A DNA stretch of 64,000 nt from Pseudomaricurvus albidus (GCF_018863235.1 NZ_JAHKRS010000003.1:310001-374000), one strand, 5' to 3'; positions 1-12,182 are shown, counted from the first letter of the stretch. Notes: generated from the sequence alone by a model not told the origin. Program-made: numbers and translations.

Positions 1-3000
1 AAACGCAGCAAGGCATTACTGGCCTGACCGGTAGAGCGGTAAAAACGGCCGTCCTGAACATCAATTTTCATCTTGCCGTGCAAATCCGTCAGAGAGAAAT
101 CCGCAGGATTCCCTGGCCAGCGAAAATATACATTCAAATCCACCGATTCACTGTCCATCATCCGCGGCAATTGCCAGGCATCGGAGATGTCTGCCAAATT
201 GTCACCGGCCAGCTTGCCATAAAAGCGGGTTGATTGTTTCGAGTCCGAGGATTTTCTCCAGATCAGCGATGCGCCTTTTTCGGGTTGAGCGACGCCCTTG
301 GTTGCATCCTCAGCATCTCTGGCCGTCACGCGAATTCCGTCGACACTGCCCAGCAAATTGGAGATCACCAGCCCTTTTGAGTTTGGGCGCAATTGAAAAC
401 TCCAGCCGCCGTAATGCTTTTCGCCAAAACTTAAATCGTTCACGGAGAAATCCAACGCCGGAATATCCTGGGGCTGTATGGCATTTAAGCGCTGGCTTAG
501 CCCCCCGTCACCTTCGGCTGCCGCCTCAGGAGCCGATGAGAGTGCCGGCCAATTGATGTAATCCAGATCGATATCCAGTGGGCTGCCGTCGTCGGCCATA
601 AAAAAAGCCCCCTTGACCCGCTCATCGTCAAATCGAATACGCCAGCCCTGTTTGTGCTGCCCGCCGCCCACCTGCACGTCTTTCAACTGCACATCACCCC
701 AGCTAAACTCATCGATCAGCAGTTTCAGGTTCAAATTTGCCTGAGCTGCGACAGTCGCACGGGAGACCAGTCCCGGAGAAACGCCTTCCGCTTGAGGGGC
801 TGTCTGATTGCCCCCCAGCTGCTCAGAGAAAGTCTGATAGCGCTGTAACACCGGCCACCAACGCTCTGCATCCAGAGTCCGGATTTGTCCAGCCAGCCAA
901 AGTCCATCATTGACAGGCAATTGACTGGGCATACCCAGAGCAATCAGCCCCTGCAGTGGCTGATCCTTCGCCGCCTGGAGATTGACCGCCACCAGTTCAT
1001 CGTATTGAAAACGGTAGCTTGTGTGGCTGCTGGCAATGGGAATATCCACACGCAGCAAACGTTTTTCAGAGGCTGCTTTTCCGTAGGGTGGCGGCAGATC
1101 AATGAGTGCCCCCAAAAGATTACTGCTCGCCTGAACGCGCACGGGAATCTCCCCCGGCGCAACCGTGACAGTTCCGGAGACCGGCACGATACCCTCGACA
1201 AACAGGGCCTCCGGCCGCTGTGCCCACTCCGCCAGGCGGGCAAAATCCAGTGGCCCCTCGAATCCTATGCGCGTGGTCATGGCCTGAGAACGGGACGAAG
1301 GCGCCGACCCAATACTCAAAGCCAGGGGCTGCTCCCAAAGACGAGCAGAAACAGACTTCGCATTCAGCCCCAGCTGATCAGAGTACTCCAGCTCACCACT
1401 CACCAGGTCAAATTCCAGACCGAGACCGGTCATCGACAAGCTGCCATTGTCCAGCGCCACATCCACCTGCTGGCGGCTGCCGGGCTCACCGGCCTTCAGT
1501 GGAATATGCAATTGGACCTGAGCATTCATGTCGCCACTCAATTGCCAATCATCCAATCCGGAACCCAACACGTCGCGAATCGGAGTTTGCGTCAGCAGCT
1601 CCAGGCCGGAACTGGCATCACCGAGAACCGAGCCGTTAATCTGCAGCAGGGAACCTTCACCGACAGGATTATTTGCCACTTCCAGATAGGTGGGCTCGAG
1701 GGCGGTCGCAAGAAACTGGCCCTCATCCACCCAGCCCTGCACCAGAGTGTCGTCGACTTCCAAAAAACCTGACAGGGATTTCAATGATGGCCAGCGAGAA
1801 TCAAACTTGAGATCGCCCTGTTCCACATTCAACGCCACCTGCACAGAGCGGGTGCTCGCTGCTCCCGCACCGAAATACCCTTCCATCAGAAAACCGCCCG
1901 AGGACACCTCACCGCCGACAATCGCACTGTCCAGCCAATCCAGCAAGTTGTCCGGTACCACTTTAGGCACGAGCTTATTATGGTCCAGTGCATGTCCGTC
2001 CTGTAAGCCAATCTGCAGCATCAATTCCAAAGGACGAGAATTGCGTTCGAGCGGGGCATCCAGATAGAAATAACCACTGGCGTCCCCCAGTGCCCCCTGC
2101 ATGCTTAACCGGTTACTGAAAACCAGCGCCTGATTCTGATCTGGGCGCACTGTCCAACCCACTATCCCCTGTGCACGATCAAACTCAAAAGCACGCTGAT
2201 AAATCTGGGGGAAATGCATCAGCAATCCATTGGGACTGTCTATTTCAACAAAACCACTGCGCGAGGACGCTTCCAGATAACCATCCAACGACCGGATTTC
2301 CGGAGCGCCTTTCCAGTCATTCACCGATACCTGCTGCAGGTTGGCCCGCAAGACAAAATCCATCGGTGATGCTTTGGGAATCGTGACATGGATGTTGCTG
2401 ACCAAGCCGGTAGCTCCAAGATCATTGACCAGTGAGCGAACCTTTTCCGACACTGGACTTTCCGGCATGCGACTGATGCTGTCGAACTCTCGGGACAACT
2501 CCGTGAGATCCAGCTGCGGAACACGCACCAGCCAATGGCCAGTGTCGTCACTGCTCAATCCGACACTGACTGGATGACTTTGTCGGTCGCTCCAGAACGC
2601 CTGAACATCCTGAAAATTCAGATCCCACTGCAATGGGGAGATTAAACGCCCGGCAATCTTCCCGCTAACCCGCTGGGGAATGGCAGAGTTGATCTCGGTA
2701 GTCCGGTGAAAATTAACCGAGCCCTGCAAGACACTCGGATGATCCGGCCGGGAGTTCAGCCAGATTTCCGCGGATACCTGCCCGTCCTCAATGCCCGCGT
2801 GAGCGGCGGCCCTTTCAGAGACAAAAGCGACCGCACTGGTGAGTGGGTAATTGTCGAGCTTCAGGTAACCATTGCCGACAAATTCATCGCGATCTCTGGG
2901 GTCCCCGAACCCCTCATACAGCAACTGGACGGTATCCGGTCTTCCCGGCAGGTCCAAATCACCCTTGAGACGATGAAAGAAGTGGTCGTTATCCAGCCGC

Positions 3001-3545
3001 ATCTCGGTAAAACCGATCTGCTGCTGAGCCCCATCTATGAAATTAAACCGGCCCTGTACATCGCTGAACTGGATGTGACGACTGATCAGTAACGCGTCCA
3101 CCGGATCAAACAGCGAAGAAGAGCTTTCTGCAGTGGTCACGCCGGGTAACTGCCAACCGCCAGCAGCGGTTTGCTCCAGCGTTACTGCCACGCCTTTGAG
3201 ATCCACATGCCACAGCCGCAGGTCCAAATCCTGCAACGACAACAGCAGCCCCAACTGAGCCGAGGCATGCTCTACTGCGAGCACCTGATCACCCTCGGCG
3301 TTGACCACCGAGATACGATTCACCGACAGCTCGGGACGCAGACTCTCCCAGCGCGCTTCAATTGAGCCAATCTGAACGCTGGCCCCCAGCTGCTCCGAGA
3401 GGTAATTCTCGATACGAACACGATTATCGGTGACCAAGGGAGCCAACCAGCGCCCCAGTTGAACCACCACTGCCGCCACAATCACCGTGACTGCGGCAAA
3501 TCCGATCAGCTTCTCCACAACCCTGTGGGAGCGCGTCTTACCCAT
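1..3545 (-). CDS. yhdP: YhdP family AsmA-like protein, C-terminus outside window
   Basis: The reverse strand is open from an ATG at 3545 to the window edge, about 1180 codons, with no stop. The protein starts MGKTRSHRVVEKL, has one N-terminal membrane segment (about residues 12-30), then long beta-rich, repeat-like sequence typical of the AsmA/YhdP bridge proteins (DUF3971 type, about 1270 residues in relatives). Known YhdP proteins span the periplasm and carry phospholipid from inner to outer membrane. An in-frame TAG lies two codons upstream of the ATG, which fixes the start; a weak AGG precedes it. It lies 58 bases after rng in the same direction, the usual gammaproteobacterial order. Truncation here is due only to the window. 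Confidence 0.85.
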   Translation of the reverse strand, partial: MGKTRSHRVVEKLIGFAAVTVIVAAVVVQLGRWLAPLVTDNRVRIENYLSEQLGASVQIGSIEARWESLRPELSVNRISVVNAEGDQVLAVEHASAQLGLLLSLQDLDLRLWHVDLKGVAVTLEQTAAGGWQLPGVTTAESSSSLFDPVDALLISRHIQFSDVQGRFNFIDGAQQQIGFTEMRLDNDHFFHRLKGDLDLPGRPDTVQLLYEGFGDPRDRDEFVGNGYLKLDNYPLTSAVAFVSERAAAHAGIEDGQVSAEIWLNSRPDHPSVLQGSVNFHRTTEINSAIPQRVSGKIAGRLISPLQWDLNFQDVQAFWSDRQSHPVSVGLSSDDTGHWLVRVPQLDLTELSREFDSISRMPESPVSEKVRSLVNDLGATGLVSNIHVTIPKASPMDFVLRANLQQVSVNDWKGAPEIRSLDGYLEASSRSGFVEIDSPNGLLMHFPQIYQRAFEFDRAQGIVGWTVRPDQNQALVFSNRLSMQGALGDASGYFYLDAPLERNSRPLELMLQIGLQDGHALDHNKLVPKVVPDNLLDWLDSAIVGGEVSSGGFLMEGYFGAGAASTRSVQVALNVEQGDLKFDSRWPSLKSLSGFLEVDDTLVQGWVDEGQFLATALEPTYLEVANNPVGEGSLLQINGSVLGDASSGLELLTQTPIRDVLGSGLDDWQLSGDMNAQVQLHIPLKAGEPGSRQQVDVALDNGSLSMTGLGLEFDLVSGELEYSDQLGLNAKSVSARLWEQPLALSIGSAPSSRSQAMTTRIGFEGPLDFARLAEWAQRPEALFVEGIVPVSGTVTVAPGEIPVRVQASSNLLGALIDLPPPYGKAASEKRLLRVDIPIASSHTSYRFQYDELVAVNLQAAKDQPLQGLIALGMPSQLPVNDGLWLAGQIRTLDAERWWPVLQRYQTFSEQLGGNQTAPQAEGVSPGLVSRATVAAQANLNLKLLIDEFSWGDVQLKDVQVGGGQHKQGWRIRFDDERVKGAFFMADDGSPLDIDLDYINWPALSSAPEAAAEGDGGLSQRLNAIQPQDIPALDFSVNDLSFGEKHYGGWSFQLRPNSKGLVISNLLGSVDGIRVTARDAEDATKGVAQPEKGASLIWRKSSDSKQSTRFYGKLAGDNLADISDAWQLPRMMDSESVDLNVYFRWPGNPADFSLTDLHGKMKIDVQDGRFYRSTGQASNALLR

Positions 3546-3603
3546 GAACTAAACCTGACACATTAAAGGACACCCGACAAACCACATTGCATCCAGTGCA
3601 ACA

Positions 3604-5097
3604 TCACACCAGGATAATGTCGTATTGCTCCTGGCTGTAGATACTCTCGACCTGAAACTGAATGGTGCAACTGATGAATTCTTCCAGATCCGCAACGTTG
3701 GAAGACTCCTCGTCAAGCAAGCGTTCAATCACCGTCTGAGAGGCCAGCACCAAAAACTTTTCGTTATTGTATGCCCTGGCTTCCCGCAGAATCTCACGAA
3801 AGATTTCGTAACAGACCGTCTCGGCAGATTTTAACGTGCCCCGCCCCTGACAAGTGCTGCAGGGCTCACACATTACCTGTCCCAGAGACTCCCGCGTGCG
3901 CTTGCGGGTCATTTCCACCAGTCCCAGCTCAGAAACCCCGGTAATGGAGGTTTTGGCGTGATCCCGCTCAGTCATTTTTTCCAGCGTGCGCAACACCTGT
4001 CTCTGGTGTTCCGTATCCTTCATATCAATAAAATCGAGAATGATAATGCCCCCCAGATTGCGCAGCCTCAGCTGGCGGGCAATGGCAGTGGCCGCTTCAA
4101 GATTGGTTTTAAAAATCGTCTCTTCCAGATTGCGATGTCCAACAAACGCACCGGTATTCACATCCACCGTGGTCATGGCTTCGGTCTGCTCGATAATGAG
4201 ATACCCCCCGGACTTGAGCTGGACCTTGGTTTCCAGGGCCTTTTGGATTTCGTCTTCAACACCATAGAGCTCAAACAAAGGACGCTCACCGGGATAATGT
4301 TCAATCCGGCGGGCAATTTCCGGTGCGTACTTCTCGGCAAAACTCACCATCTGGGCGTGTACTTCACGGGAGTCGACTCGCACCTTTTCAATTCGCGGCT
4401 TCACCAGATCACGCAACGTGCGCATAAACAGCGGCAGATCTTCGTGGATGACGGTTTTTACCGGCACAGTTTTGATTTTTTCTTCGAGCTCCTGCCACAG
4501 ACGGTAGAGGAAAGGGATATCTGCACACAACTCATCGCCCTGCACCCCCTCTGCGACGGTGCGAATGATAAACCCACCATCGGCCGCGGCCCCCAGAGGC
4601 TGCTCCGCCCACTCGGCAACCGTGTCCTCCACCAGTGACTTCAAACGGGCGCGTTCGGTTTCATCCTCAATTCGGGTGGAAATTCCTATGTGGCGGGTCT
4701 GTGGCATGTACACCAGATAGCGACCGGAGACAGAAAGATGGGTTGTCAGACGGGCTCCCTTGGTGCCGATGGGATCCTTGAGAATCTGTACCACCAGCGA
4801 CTGGCCTTCACGCACGATGTTGCGAATGTCTTCGACTTCGGCATTTCGGTCTTCCATACCGTCAGCGCCCAACGGCGCGATGTCCGCCGCATGGATAAAG
4901 CCGGCGCGCTCCAGCCCGATGTCTACAAACGCCGCCTGCATACCCGGCAGCACACGCACCACCTTGCCCTTGAAAATATTGCCGACGTAACCCTTGCGCT
5001 GGGTGCGCTCGATGTAGACTTCCTGCAGCATGCCATTTTCCACCAGCGCCGTGCGCGTCTCGGTAGGCGAGGCATTGACCAATAGCTCTTCACTCAT
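3604..5097 (-). CDS. rng: Ribonuclease G
   Basis: A 497-residue RNase E/G family endoribonuclease that matures the 16S rRNA 5' end and cleaves some mRNAs in the cytoplasm. An S1 RNA-binding domain lies near the N-terminus (GNIFKGKVVRVLPGMQAAF region). The catalytic DNase-I-like part has the two metal-binding aspartate motifs VDVNTGAFVG (about residue 300) and LDFIDM (about 345). The zinc-link cysteines are seen as CEPCSTCQGRG (about 405-415). It lacks the long RNase E C-terminal scaffold, so G rather than E. The ATG at 5097 has AAAGGAAT upstream. It is placed between maf and yhdP, as in most gammaproteobacteria. Confidence 0.96.
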   Translation of the reverse strand: MSEELLVNASPTETRTALVENGMLQEVYIERTQRKGYVGNIFKGKVVRVLPGMQAAFVDIGLERAGFIHAADIAPLGADGMEDRNAEVEDIRNIVREGQSLVVQILKDPIGTKGARLTTHLSVSGRYLVYMPQTRHIGISTRIEDETERARLKSLVEDTVAEWAEQPLGAAADGGFIIRTVAEGVQGDELCADIPFLYRLWQELEEKIKTVPVKTVIHEDLPLFMRTLRDLVKPRIEKVRVDSREVHAQMVSFAEKYAPEIARRIEHYPGERPLFELYGVEDEIQKALETKVQLKSGGYLIIEQTEAMTTVDVNTGAFVGHRNLEETIFKTNLEAATAIARQLRLRNLGGIIILDFIDMKDTEHQRQVLRTLEKMTERDHAKTSITGVSELGLVEMTRKRTRESLGQVMCEPCSTCQGRGTLKSAETVCYEIFREILREARAYNNEKFLVLASQTVIERLLDEESSNVADLEEFISCTIQFQVESIYSQEQYDIILV

Positions 5098-5178
5098 CCA
5101 TTTATTCCTTTTACATCGCGCGCTGCTGACACGTTACCCGGATTCCCCCCTTAGCCGGGGTTTATACCCACTAACGAA

Positions 5179-5769
5179 TCACAAAACAGTCACACCATAT
5201 TCTTCTAATAATTCTCTGGTTTCGCTCAGCGGCAATCCGACAACCCCGCTGTAGCTGCCGGACAGGCGCTCCACAAAAATTGCGCCCAGCCCCTGTATTG
5301 CATAGCCACCTGCCTTATCGACCGGCTCTCCGGTGCGCCAATAGCGCAGCGCTTCATCCGGGCTTACCTTGCGAAAGGCCACCTCTGTAGAGGATAGCCT
5401 GCTCCGGGTCCCCTGCGTGGATGTGAGAGCCACTGCTGACAATACCCGGTGTGAACGCCCCGACAGGGCGGCCATCATCGACAGCGCGTCGGCTTCATTC
5501 GCGGGCTTTTCCAGCACCCGTCCGTCCACTTCAATCAGCGTGTCGGCTCCCAGTACAGGCCCCGGAGGAGTGTCATCGGTTGAGGAGGTTAACTGCAGCC
5601 ACCCCGCCTGCGACTTTTCACAGGCCAAACGCTGAACATAGGCTTCCGGCGACTCACCGGCCTGCTGCTCTTCCGGCACAGCCACCGAGAGCACCTGATA
5701 TTTGACACCAATTTGAGAGAGTAATTCTCGTCGACGGGGAGATTGGGACGCGAGGTATAAATCAGCCAT
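5179..5769 (-). CDS. maf: Maf family nucleotide pyrophosphatase (YhdE type)
   Basis: 196-residue Maf/HAM1-fold protein. It carries the diagnostic N-terminal LASQSPRRRELL motif, the GADTLIEVDGRVLEKP motif with the catalytic aspartate, and the C-terminal GGYAIQGLGA and GSYSGVVGLPL motifs. YhdE-type Maf proteins hydrolyse dTTP/UTP and modified pyrimidine nucleotides and were first noted for blocking septation. The ATG at 5769 is preferred to the in-frame TTG at 5775. It lies between mreD and rng on the same strand, the classical mre-maf(orfE)-rng arrangement. Confidence 0.93.
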   Translation of the reverse strand: MADLYLASQSPRRRELLSQIGVKYQVLSVAVPEEQQAGESPEAYVQRLACEKSQAGWLQLTSSTDDTPPGPVLGADTLIEVDGRVLEKPANEADALSMMAALSGRSHRVLSAVALTSTQGTRSRLSSTEVAFRKVSPDEALRYWRTGEPVDKAGGYAIQGLGAIFVERLSGSYSGVVGLPLSETRELLEEYGVTVL

Positions 5770-5906
5770 GCTCAAGTTGTATTTTCAGTCCGATGAGACT
5801 TGTCAGTTTACAGGGTGATACCGGACCATGCCGCTAACGGGAAGCTCCAGTTTAGTAGGAAATCTCAAATAAAACCGTATTCTGGCACTTATTTTCGCCC
5901 AATACT

Positions 5907-6389
5907 TCAACTGACGCGATAACTGATTCGGATCCGCTCCAGGCAGATCCACAGCAATGGCCACATAAGCGCACTGGTAAAGGCCGGCATAAGAAAGATC
6001 AAATTCTGCGCAGCATGCCCCTGCAGGCTGTGAACCCAGTTATCCACCAGCTGGTAAAGCCCAACGAGGACAAACACAAAGAACGTCTGATGCCAGAGGG
6101 TGTAGTTGCGCATACGCTGGTAGGACAAGAGACAGACATAGGCCACCACCATCAATGCCATGGCATGCTGGCCTAACATCACGCCCTCCAGCAGATCCTG
6201 ACAACAGCCCAACCCCCAGATAAACAGCAAGCTGCTTTGCTGGGGCATCACCAGCACCCAGTAAATCACCAACATCGGGACAAATTCAGGGCGCAACCAG
6301 CCGCTCTCACGGCCCAGCGGGAAGATCATCAGCAACAGCGCAACCAGGAACGACAGCCAGATGATGAATCGGTTATGGGCTCTGATCAT
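5907..6389 (-). CDS. mreD: Rod shape-determining protein MreD
   Basis: 160-residue, strongly hydrophobic protein with about five membrane segments, the usual length and profile of MreD. The start follows mreC directly: the mreC stop ends at 6390 and the mreD ATG begins at 6389, so translation is probably coupled. MreD is an inner-membrane partner of MreC and MreB in the elongasome that directs lateral wall growth. Sequence conservation in this family is weak, so the call leans on position and topology. Confidence 0.93.
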   Translation of the reverse strand: MIRAHNRFIIWLSFLVALLLMIFPLGRESGWLRPEFVPMLVIYWVLVMPQQSSLLFIWGLGCCQDLLEGVMLGQHAMALMVVAYVCLLSYQRMRNYTLWHQTFFVFVLVGLYQLVDNWVHSLQGHAAQNLIFLMPAFTSALMWPLLWICLERIRISYRVS

Positions 6390-7295
6390 CTAGGGCTCCT
6401 CGCCGCTCCCGGCCGGTGCGGCCTTGGCCTTAACCGGTACAGCAGGGGTCGGGGCGGGCGCCGTCACCGGATCACCTTCGCCACTGAAGACCAGCAGCAC
6501 GTGACGACTGCGGTTGAGCTGCGCTTCAGGACGCGCCTCAACCCGGGCAAACGGCTCTCCGGGATCGTGAACCACGGAAGTGACCTTCGCCACCGGATAC
6601 CCCACAGGAAAGCGCTGGCCCAGACCGGAACTGACCAGCAGATCGCCCTCGCGCACGTCCACAGTATTGGCCAGGTGACGCAGTTTCAGACGGTACAGAT
6701 CGCCCGTGCCCTCCGCCACAGCCCGCACGCCGTTGCGGTTGATCTGCACCGGCAAGGCATGGGTCGCGTCGGTAATCAGCAGGATTTGGGAAGAGAACTC
6801 ATTGACTTCAACCACCTGCCCCATCAACCCATGAGCATCCAGCAAGGGCTGTCCGAGGTACACGCCGTCTTCACGACCTTTGTTGACGATCACCCGATGA
6901 GTGAGCGGATCCGGTGAAACACCGATCAATTCCGCCACCAGGACTCGGTCTTTAACTGTTTCGGCGGAATTGAGCAAATGGCGCAACCGCACGTTTTCTG
7001 CCGCCAGAGCTGCCATGCGCTGCAGTCTGCGCTTGTGAATCAACAATTCCGCTTTGAGTTCCTGGTTTTCACGCTGTAACTCATTGCGGCTACGGAAGGT
7101 CTCCTGTCCCCATTCAAGGACCGACTGGGGGGTATCCACCACCCAATAGAGAGGCGCGACCACCGACCCCAGCTTCGCCCTCACAGGATCCAGCAGGTCG
7201 GTGTACACGTTGAGAAGAATCAGAATCAGGGCAATCGCCCCCAGCCCCGTCACCCGGGAAGCCGCTGAGGGACCTTGAGAAAACAGTGGTTTGAT
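6390..7295 (-). CDS. mreC: Cell shape protein MreC, apparent ATC start
   Basis: Periplasmic scaffold of the elongasome: N-terminal membrane helix (LGAIALILILLNVY), coiled coil (RSRNELQRENQELKAELL), then the MreC beta domain (VIVNKGREDGVYLGQP, GDLLVSSGLGQRFPVGYPV). The family begins M-KPLF..GPS. Here KPLFSQGPS is encoded, but the codon at the Met position is ATC (7293-7295), preceded by AGGAG at an 8-base spacing. An in-frame TGA lies five codons upstream of the ATC, and there is no ATG, GTG or TTG before the GTG at 7251-7253. Starting at that GTG would lose the conserved motif and has no Shine-Dalgarno. I place the start at ATC; CTG at 7284-7286 or a sequencing error are alternatives. Confidence 0.9.
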   Translation of the reverse strand: MKPLFSQGPSAASRVTGLGAIALILILLNVYTDLLDPVRAKLGSVVAPLYWVVDTPQSVLEWGQETFRSRNELQRENQELKAELLIHKRRLQRMAALAAENVRLRHLLNSAETVKDRVLVAELIGVSPDPLTHRVIVNKGREDGVYLGQPLLDAHGLMGQVVEVNEFSSQILLITDATHALPVQINRNGVRAVAEGTGDLYRLKLRHLANTVDVREGDLLVSSGLGQRFPVGYPVAKVTSVVHDPGEPFARVEARPEAQLNRSRHVLLVFSGEGDPVTAPAPTPAVPVKAKAAPAGSGEEP

Positions 7296-7350
7296 GGTGC
7301 TCGCTCCTGCTCAGCCCCTGCAGGCTACTGATTGAATGAGTGAATTGAGA

Positions 7351-8869
<1,519 letters not shown>

Positions 8870-9151
8870 GTGGATCGTTCAGACATTGCAAAGCTGGCTG
8901 AACTGGCGCGCATCGAGATTGCAGACTCAACCGTCGATGAGGTCGCCAAAAGCATTACGGACGTACTGACCCTGGTAGACCAACTTCAGGCCGCCGACAC
9001 CGACGGCATTGCCCCAATGGCTCACCCCCTGGACGCCACCCAGCGCCTGAGAGCCGATGTGGTAACCGAGAGCAATCGACGTGAAGATTTTCAGGCTTTA
9101 GCCCCTGCGGCGGAGCAAGGACTGTATCTGGTGCCGAAGGTTATTGATTAA
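8870..9151 (+). CDS. gatC: Aspartyl/glutamyl-tRNA amidotransferase subunit C
   Basis: 93 residues, normal for GatC. The sequence has the family pattern [13 protein letters not shown] at the start and a central [18 protein letters not shown]. GatC wraps around GatA and GatB and stabilises the amidotransferase that converts Glu-tRNA(Gln) or Asp-tRNA(Asn) to the amidated form. The start codon is GTG with GGAG at good spacing. It leads the gatC-gatA-gatB operon. Confidence 0.95.
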   Translation: MDRSDIAKLAELARIEIADSTVDEVAKSITDVLTLVDQLQAADTDGIAPMAHPLDATQRLRADVVTESNRREDFQALAPAAEQGLYLVPKVID

Positions 9152-9206
9152 CACTCTGTCATCCAATAACCCTCAGCCTACTGACTTAAACACCCAGGAC
9201 ACCCCC

Positions 9207-10661
9207 ATGCACAATTTGACCATTGCCGAGCTGATCCAAGGCTTGCGCAACAAGGATTTTTCCAGTGTCGAGCTGACGCGCCACTATCTGGATCGCATCG
9301 CTCGTCTGGACAGCCGCTACAACAGCTATATTACCGTCACCGAAGACATTGCCATGGCACAGGCCAAAGAAGCCGATGAGCGCCTGGCTCTGGGCGACGC
9401 GCCTGCTCTGTGCGGCGTACCCATCGCTCACAAGGATATCTTCTGCACCAATGGCGTACGCACCAGCTGCGGCTCCAAAATGCTGGATAACTTTATTCCG
9501 CCCTATGACGCCACCGTGGTGGAAAACTACCGCAAGGCCGGCGCCGTAATGCTGGGCAAGGTCAATATGGACGAGTTTGCCATGGGCTCCTCTAACGAGA
9601 GCAGCTTCTATGGCCCGGTGAAAAACCCCTGGAACACCAACTGCGTACCCGGCGGCTCCTCCGGTGGCTCTGCGGCCGCAGTTGCAGCCCATCTGGCTCC
9701 AGCCTCCACCGCGACCGACACCGGCGGCTCTATCCGTCAACCGGCCAGCCTCTGTGGCCTGACCGGCCTGAAGCCCACCTACGGCCGGGTATCGCGCTGG
9801 GGCATGATCGCCTTTGCCTCCAGCCTGGACCAGGGCGGCCCACTGACCCGCACCGCCGAAGACGCCGCCATCATGCTCAACACCATGGCCAGCTTCGATG
9901 CCAAAGACTCCACCTGTGTCGATCAACCGCTGGAAGATTACACCGCCGGCCTGAACAACAGCCTGCAGGGGCTGCGCATTGGTGTGCCGAAAGAATATTT
10001 CGGTGAAGGTCTCGAAGCGCAGACCGGCGAGCGCGTACAAGCCGCCATCAAGGAGTTTGAGAAACTGGGCGCCGAGATCAAAGAGATCAGCCTGCCACAC
10101 ACAGATCTGTCCGTACCGGCTTACTACGTGATTGCCCCTGCGGAATGTTCCGCCAACCTGTCACGTTTTGACGGAGTCCGTTACGGCTACCGCTGCGAAG
10201 ATCCGAAAGACCTGAACGATCTCTACAAACGCTCCCGCGGCGAAGGCTTTGGCGAAGAAGTTAAACGCCGCATTCTGGTGGGCTCTTACGCTCTGTCTGC
10301 CGGTTACTACGACGCCTACTACCGCAAGGCGCAGCAGGTACGCCGACTGATCAAGCAGGATTTTGTCGATGCCTTCAACGAAGTTGACGTGATTATGGGG
10401 CCAACCGCCACCTCTCCGGCGTTTGAGTTCGGCGCCAAGAGCAGCGATCCGGTCGCCATGTACCTGGAAGACATCTACACCATCGCCACCAACCTGGCGG
10501 GCCTGCCCGGCGTATCGATCCCCTGTGGCCTGGTGGACAACAAACCGGTGGGGCTGCAACTGATCGGCAACTTCTTTGCCGAAGGCAAGCTGCTTAACGC
10601 CGCTCACCAGTTCCAGCAGGTGACCGATCACCACAAGCAAACTGCACCGGATATTGATTGA
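9207..10661 (+). CDS. gatA: Aspartyl/glutamyl-tRNA amidotransferase subunit A
   Basis: 484-residue amidase-signature protein that releases ammonia from glutamine for GatB. The Ser-cisSer-Lys triad is visible as Lys76 (AHKDIF), Ser151 ([11 protein letters not shown]) and Ser175 ([11 protein letters not shown]). The ATG at 9207 with AGGA 8 bases upstream gives the family N-terminus [10 protein letters not shown]. The frame is open further upstream to a TTG at 9144 overlapping gatC, but those codons look non-coding. It lies 55 bases after gatC and 69 before gatB. Confidence 0.97.
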   Translation: MHNLTIAELIQGLRNKDFSSVELTRHYLDRIARLDSRYNSYITVTEDIAMAQAKEADERLALGDAPALCGVPIAHKDIFCTNGVRTSCGSKMLDNFIPPYDATVVENYRKAGAVMLGKVNMDEFAMGSSNESSFYGPVKNPWNTNCVPGGSSGGSAAAVAAHLAPASTATDTGGSIRQPASLCGLTGLKPTYGRVSRWGMIAFASSLDQGGPLTRTAEDAAIMLNTMASFDAKDSTCVDQPLEDYTAGLNNSLQGLRIGVPKEYFGEGLEAQTGERVQAAIKEFEKLGAEIKEISLPHTDLSVPAYYVIAPAECSANLSRFDGVRYGYRCEDPKDLNDLYKRSRGEGFGEEVKRRILVGSYALSAGYYDAYYRKAQQVRRLIKQDFVDAFNEVDVIMGPTATSPAFEFGAKSSDPVAMYLEDIYTIATNLAGLPGVSIPCGLVDNKPVGLQLIGNFFAEGKLLNAAHQFQQVTDHHKQTAPDID

Positions 10662-10730
10662 ATTCAGCGGCTGGATGAGTGACACCAACACCACTCATCC
10701 GCTGACGATTACACATAAGAGCATCACATT

Positions 10731-12182
10731 ATGGAATGGGAAACAGTTATTGGCCTGGAAGTGCACGTGCAACTGGCCACGACGACCAAGATTTTCTCCG
10801 GCGCCAGCACCGCCTTTGGCGCGGAACCGAACACTCAGGCCTGCGCCATCGATCTGGCCATGCCCGGCACCCTGCCAGTCCCCAATGAACAGGCGTTCCG
10901 CTACGCGGTCATGTTCGGCCTGGCCATCGACGCCGAGATTGGCAAACGCTCTGTCTTTGAGCGCAAGAACTACTTCTACCCGGATCTGCCCAAAGGCTAC
11001 CAGACCACCCAGCTGGAAAGCCCCATTGTCGGCCCCGGTCACGTAGAGATTCAGCTGGCCGACGGCAGCACCAAGTCGATCCGCATTCACCACGCTCACC
11101 TGGAAGAAGACGCAGGCAAGTCCCTGCACGAAGACTTTCACGGCATGTCCGGTATCGATTTGAACCGCGCCGGCACGCCGCTGATTGAAATCGTTTCCGA
11201 ACCGGACATGCGCAGCGCCGAAGAAGCGGTGGCCTTTGCCCGCAAACTGCACTCCATTGTCACCTCACTGGGCATATGCGACGGCGAGATGTCACAGGGC
11301 TCCATGCGCTTTGACGTCAACATCTCCGTGCGCCCGAAAGGCACCGAAGAGTTTGGCACCCGCACCGAGACCAAGAACCTGAACTCGTTCAAGTTCATGG
11401 AAGACTGTATCGCTCTGGAAGTCGAGCGTCAGATCGATCTGATCGAAGACGGCGGCAGCGTGATTCAGGAAACCCGTCTCTACAACGGCGATACCAAAGT
11501 TGCACGCTCCATGCGCAGCAAGGAAGAAGCCAACGACTATCGCTACTTCCCCTGCCCCGACCTGCTGCCGGTAGAAATCGACGACGAGTTTATTGAAGCC
11601 GTACGCCAGACCCTGCCTGAGCTGCCCGATGCCCGCCAGCAGCGTTTTGTGGAACAGTACAAGTTGTCAGAATACGATGCCGGCATTCTTGCGGCCGACT
11701 CAGCGACCGCCCACTACTTCGAAAGCACCACAGAGAAGTGTGGCGATGCCAAACTGGCCGCCAACTGGGTCATGGGCGAAGTGTCTGCCCACCTGAACGC
11801 GGAAGAAAAAGACATCACCAGCAGCCCGGTCAATACCGACATGCTGGCGGGACTGATTGCCCGCATCAAAGACAACACCATTTCCAACAAGATTGCCAAA
11901 CAGGTTTTCGAAGACATGTGGCAGGGCGAAGGCGATGCCGACGCCATTATTGAAGCCAAAGGTCTGAAGCAAATGTCAGACACCGGCGAACTGGAAAAAA
12001 TTGTCGATGAAGTGATTGCCGCCAATCAGGCCATGCTGGAAGACTGGCTGGCTTCAGAACCGGACAAACGCAAGAAGAAGATGGGCGGGTTTATGGGCCC
12101 CATCATGAAAGCCACCAAAGGTCAGGCAAACCCCGGACTGGTGAATCAGATTCTTGCGAAAAAACTGAACTCCATGCTGTAA
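10731..12182 (+). CDS. gatB: Aspartyl/glutamyl-tRNA amidotransferase subunit B
   Basis: 483 residues. It starts with the hallmark [13 protein letters not shown] and contains [11 protein letters not shown] and the C-terminal YqeY-like tail domain ending [16 protein letters not shown], which binds tRNA. GatB phosphorylates the misacylated tRNA and transfers ammonia channelled from GatA. Last of the gatCAB operon; no U-rich terminator follows and a same-strand small gene starts 63 bases later. Confidence 0.97.
   Translation: MEWETVIGLEVHVQLATTTKIFSGASTAFGAEPNTQACAIDLAMPGTLPVPNEQAFRYAVMFGLAIDAEIGKRSVFERKNYFYPDLPKGYQTTQLESPIVGPGHVEIQLADGSTKSIRIHHAHLEEDAGKSLHEDFHGMSGIDLNRAGTPLIEIVSEPDMRSAEEAVAFARKLHSIVTSLGICDGEMSQGSMRFDVNISVRPKGTEEFGTRTETKNLNSFKFMEDCIALEVERQIDLIEDGGSVIQETRLYNGDTKVARSMRSKEEANDYRYFPCPDLLPVEIDDEFIEAVRQTLPELPDARQQRFVEQYKLSEYDAGILAADSATAHYFESTTEKCGDAKLAANWVMGEVSAHLNAEEKDITSSPVNTDMLAGLIARIKDNTISNKIAKQVFEDMWQGEGDADAIIEAKGLKQMSDTGELEKIVDEVIAANQAMLEDWLASEPDKRKKKMGGFMGPIMKATKGQANPGLVNQILAKKLNSML

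Noticed and set aside
885-1772. 295-codon open frame on the plus strand
   Set aside because: It is antisense to yhdP, which has a clear AsmA-like protein sequence; the plus frame has no recognisable motif.
9144-9206. Upstream TTG start for gatA overlapping gatC
   Set aside because: The ATG at 9207 has a ribosome-binding site and gives the normal GatA start and length.
9186-10100. 304-codon open frame on the minus strand
   Set aside because: Shadow of gatA, whose catalytic triad is intact on the plus strand.
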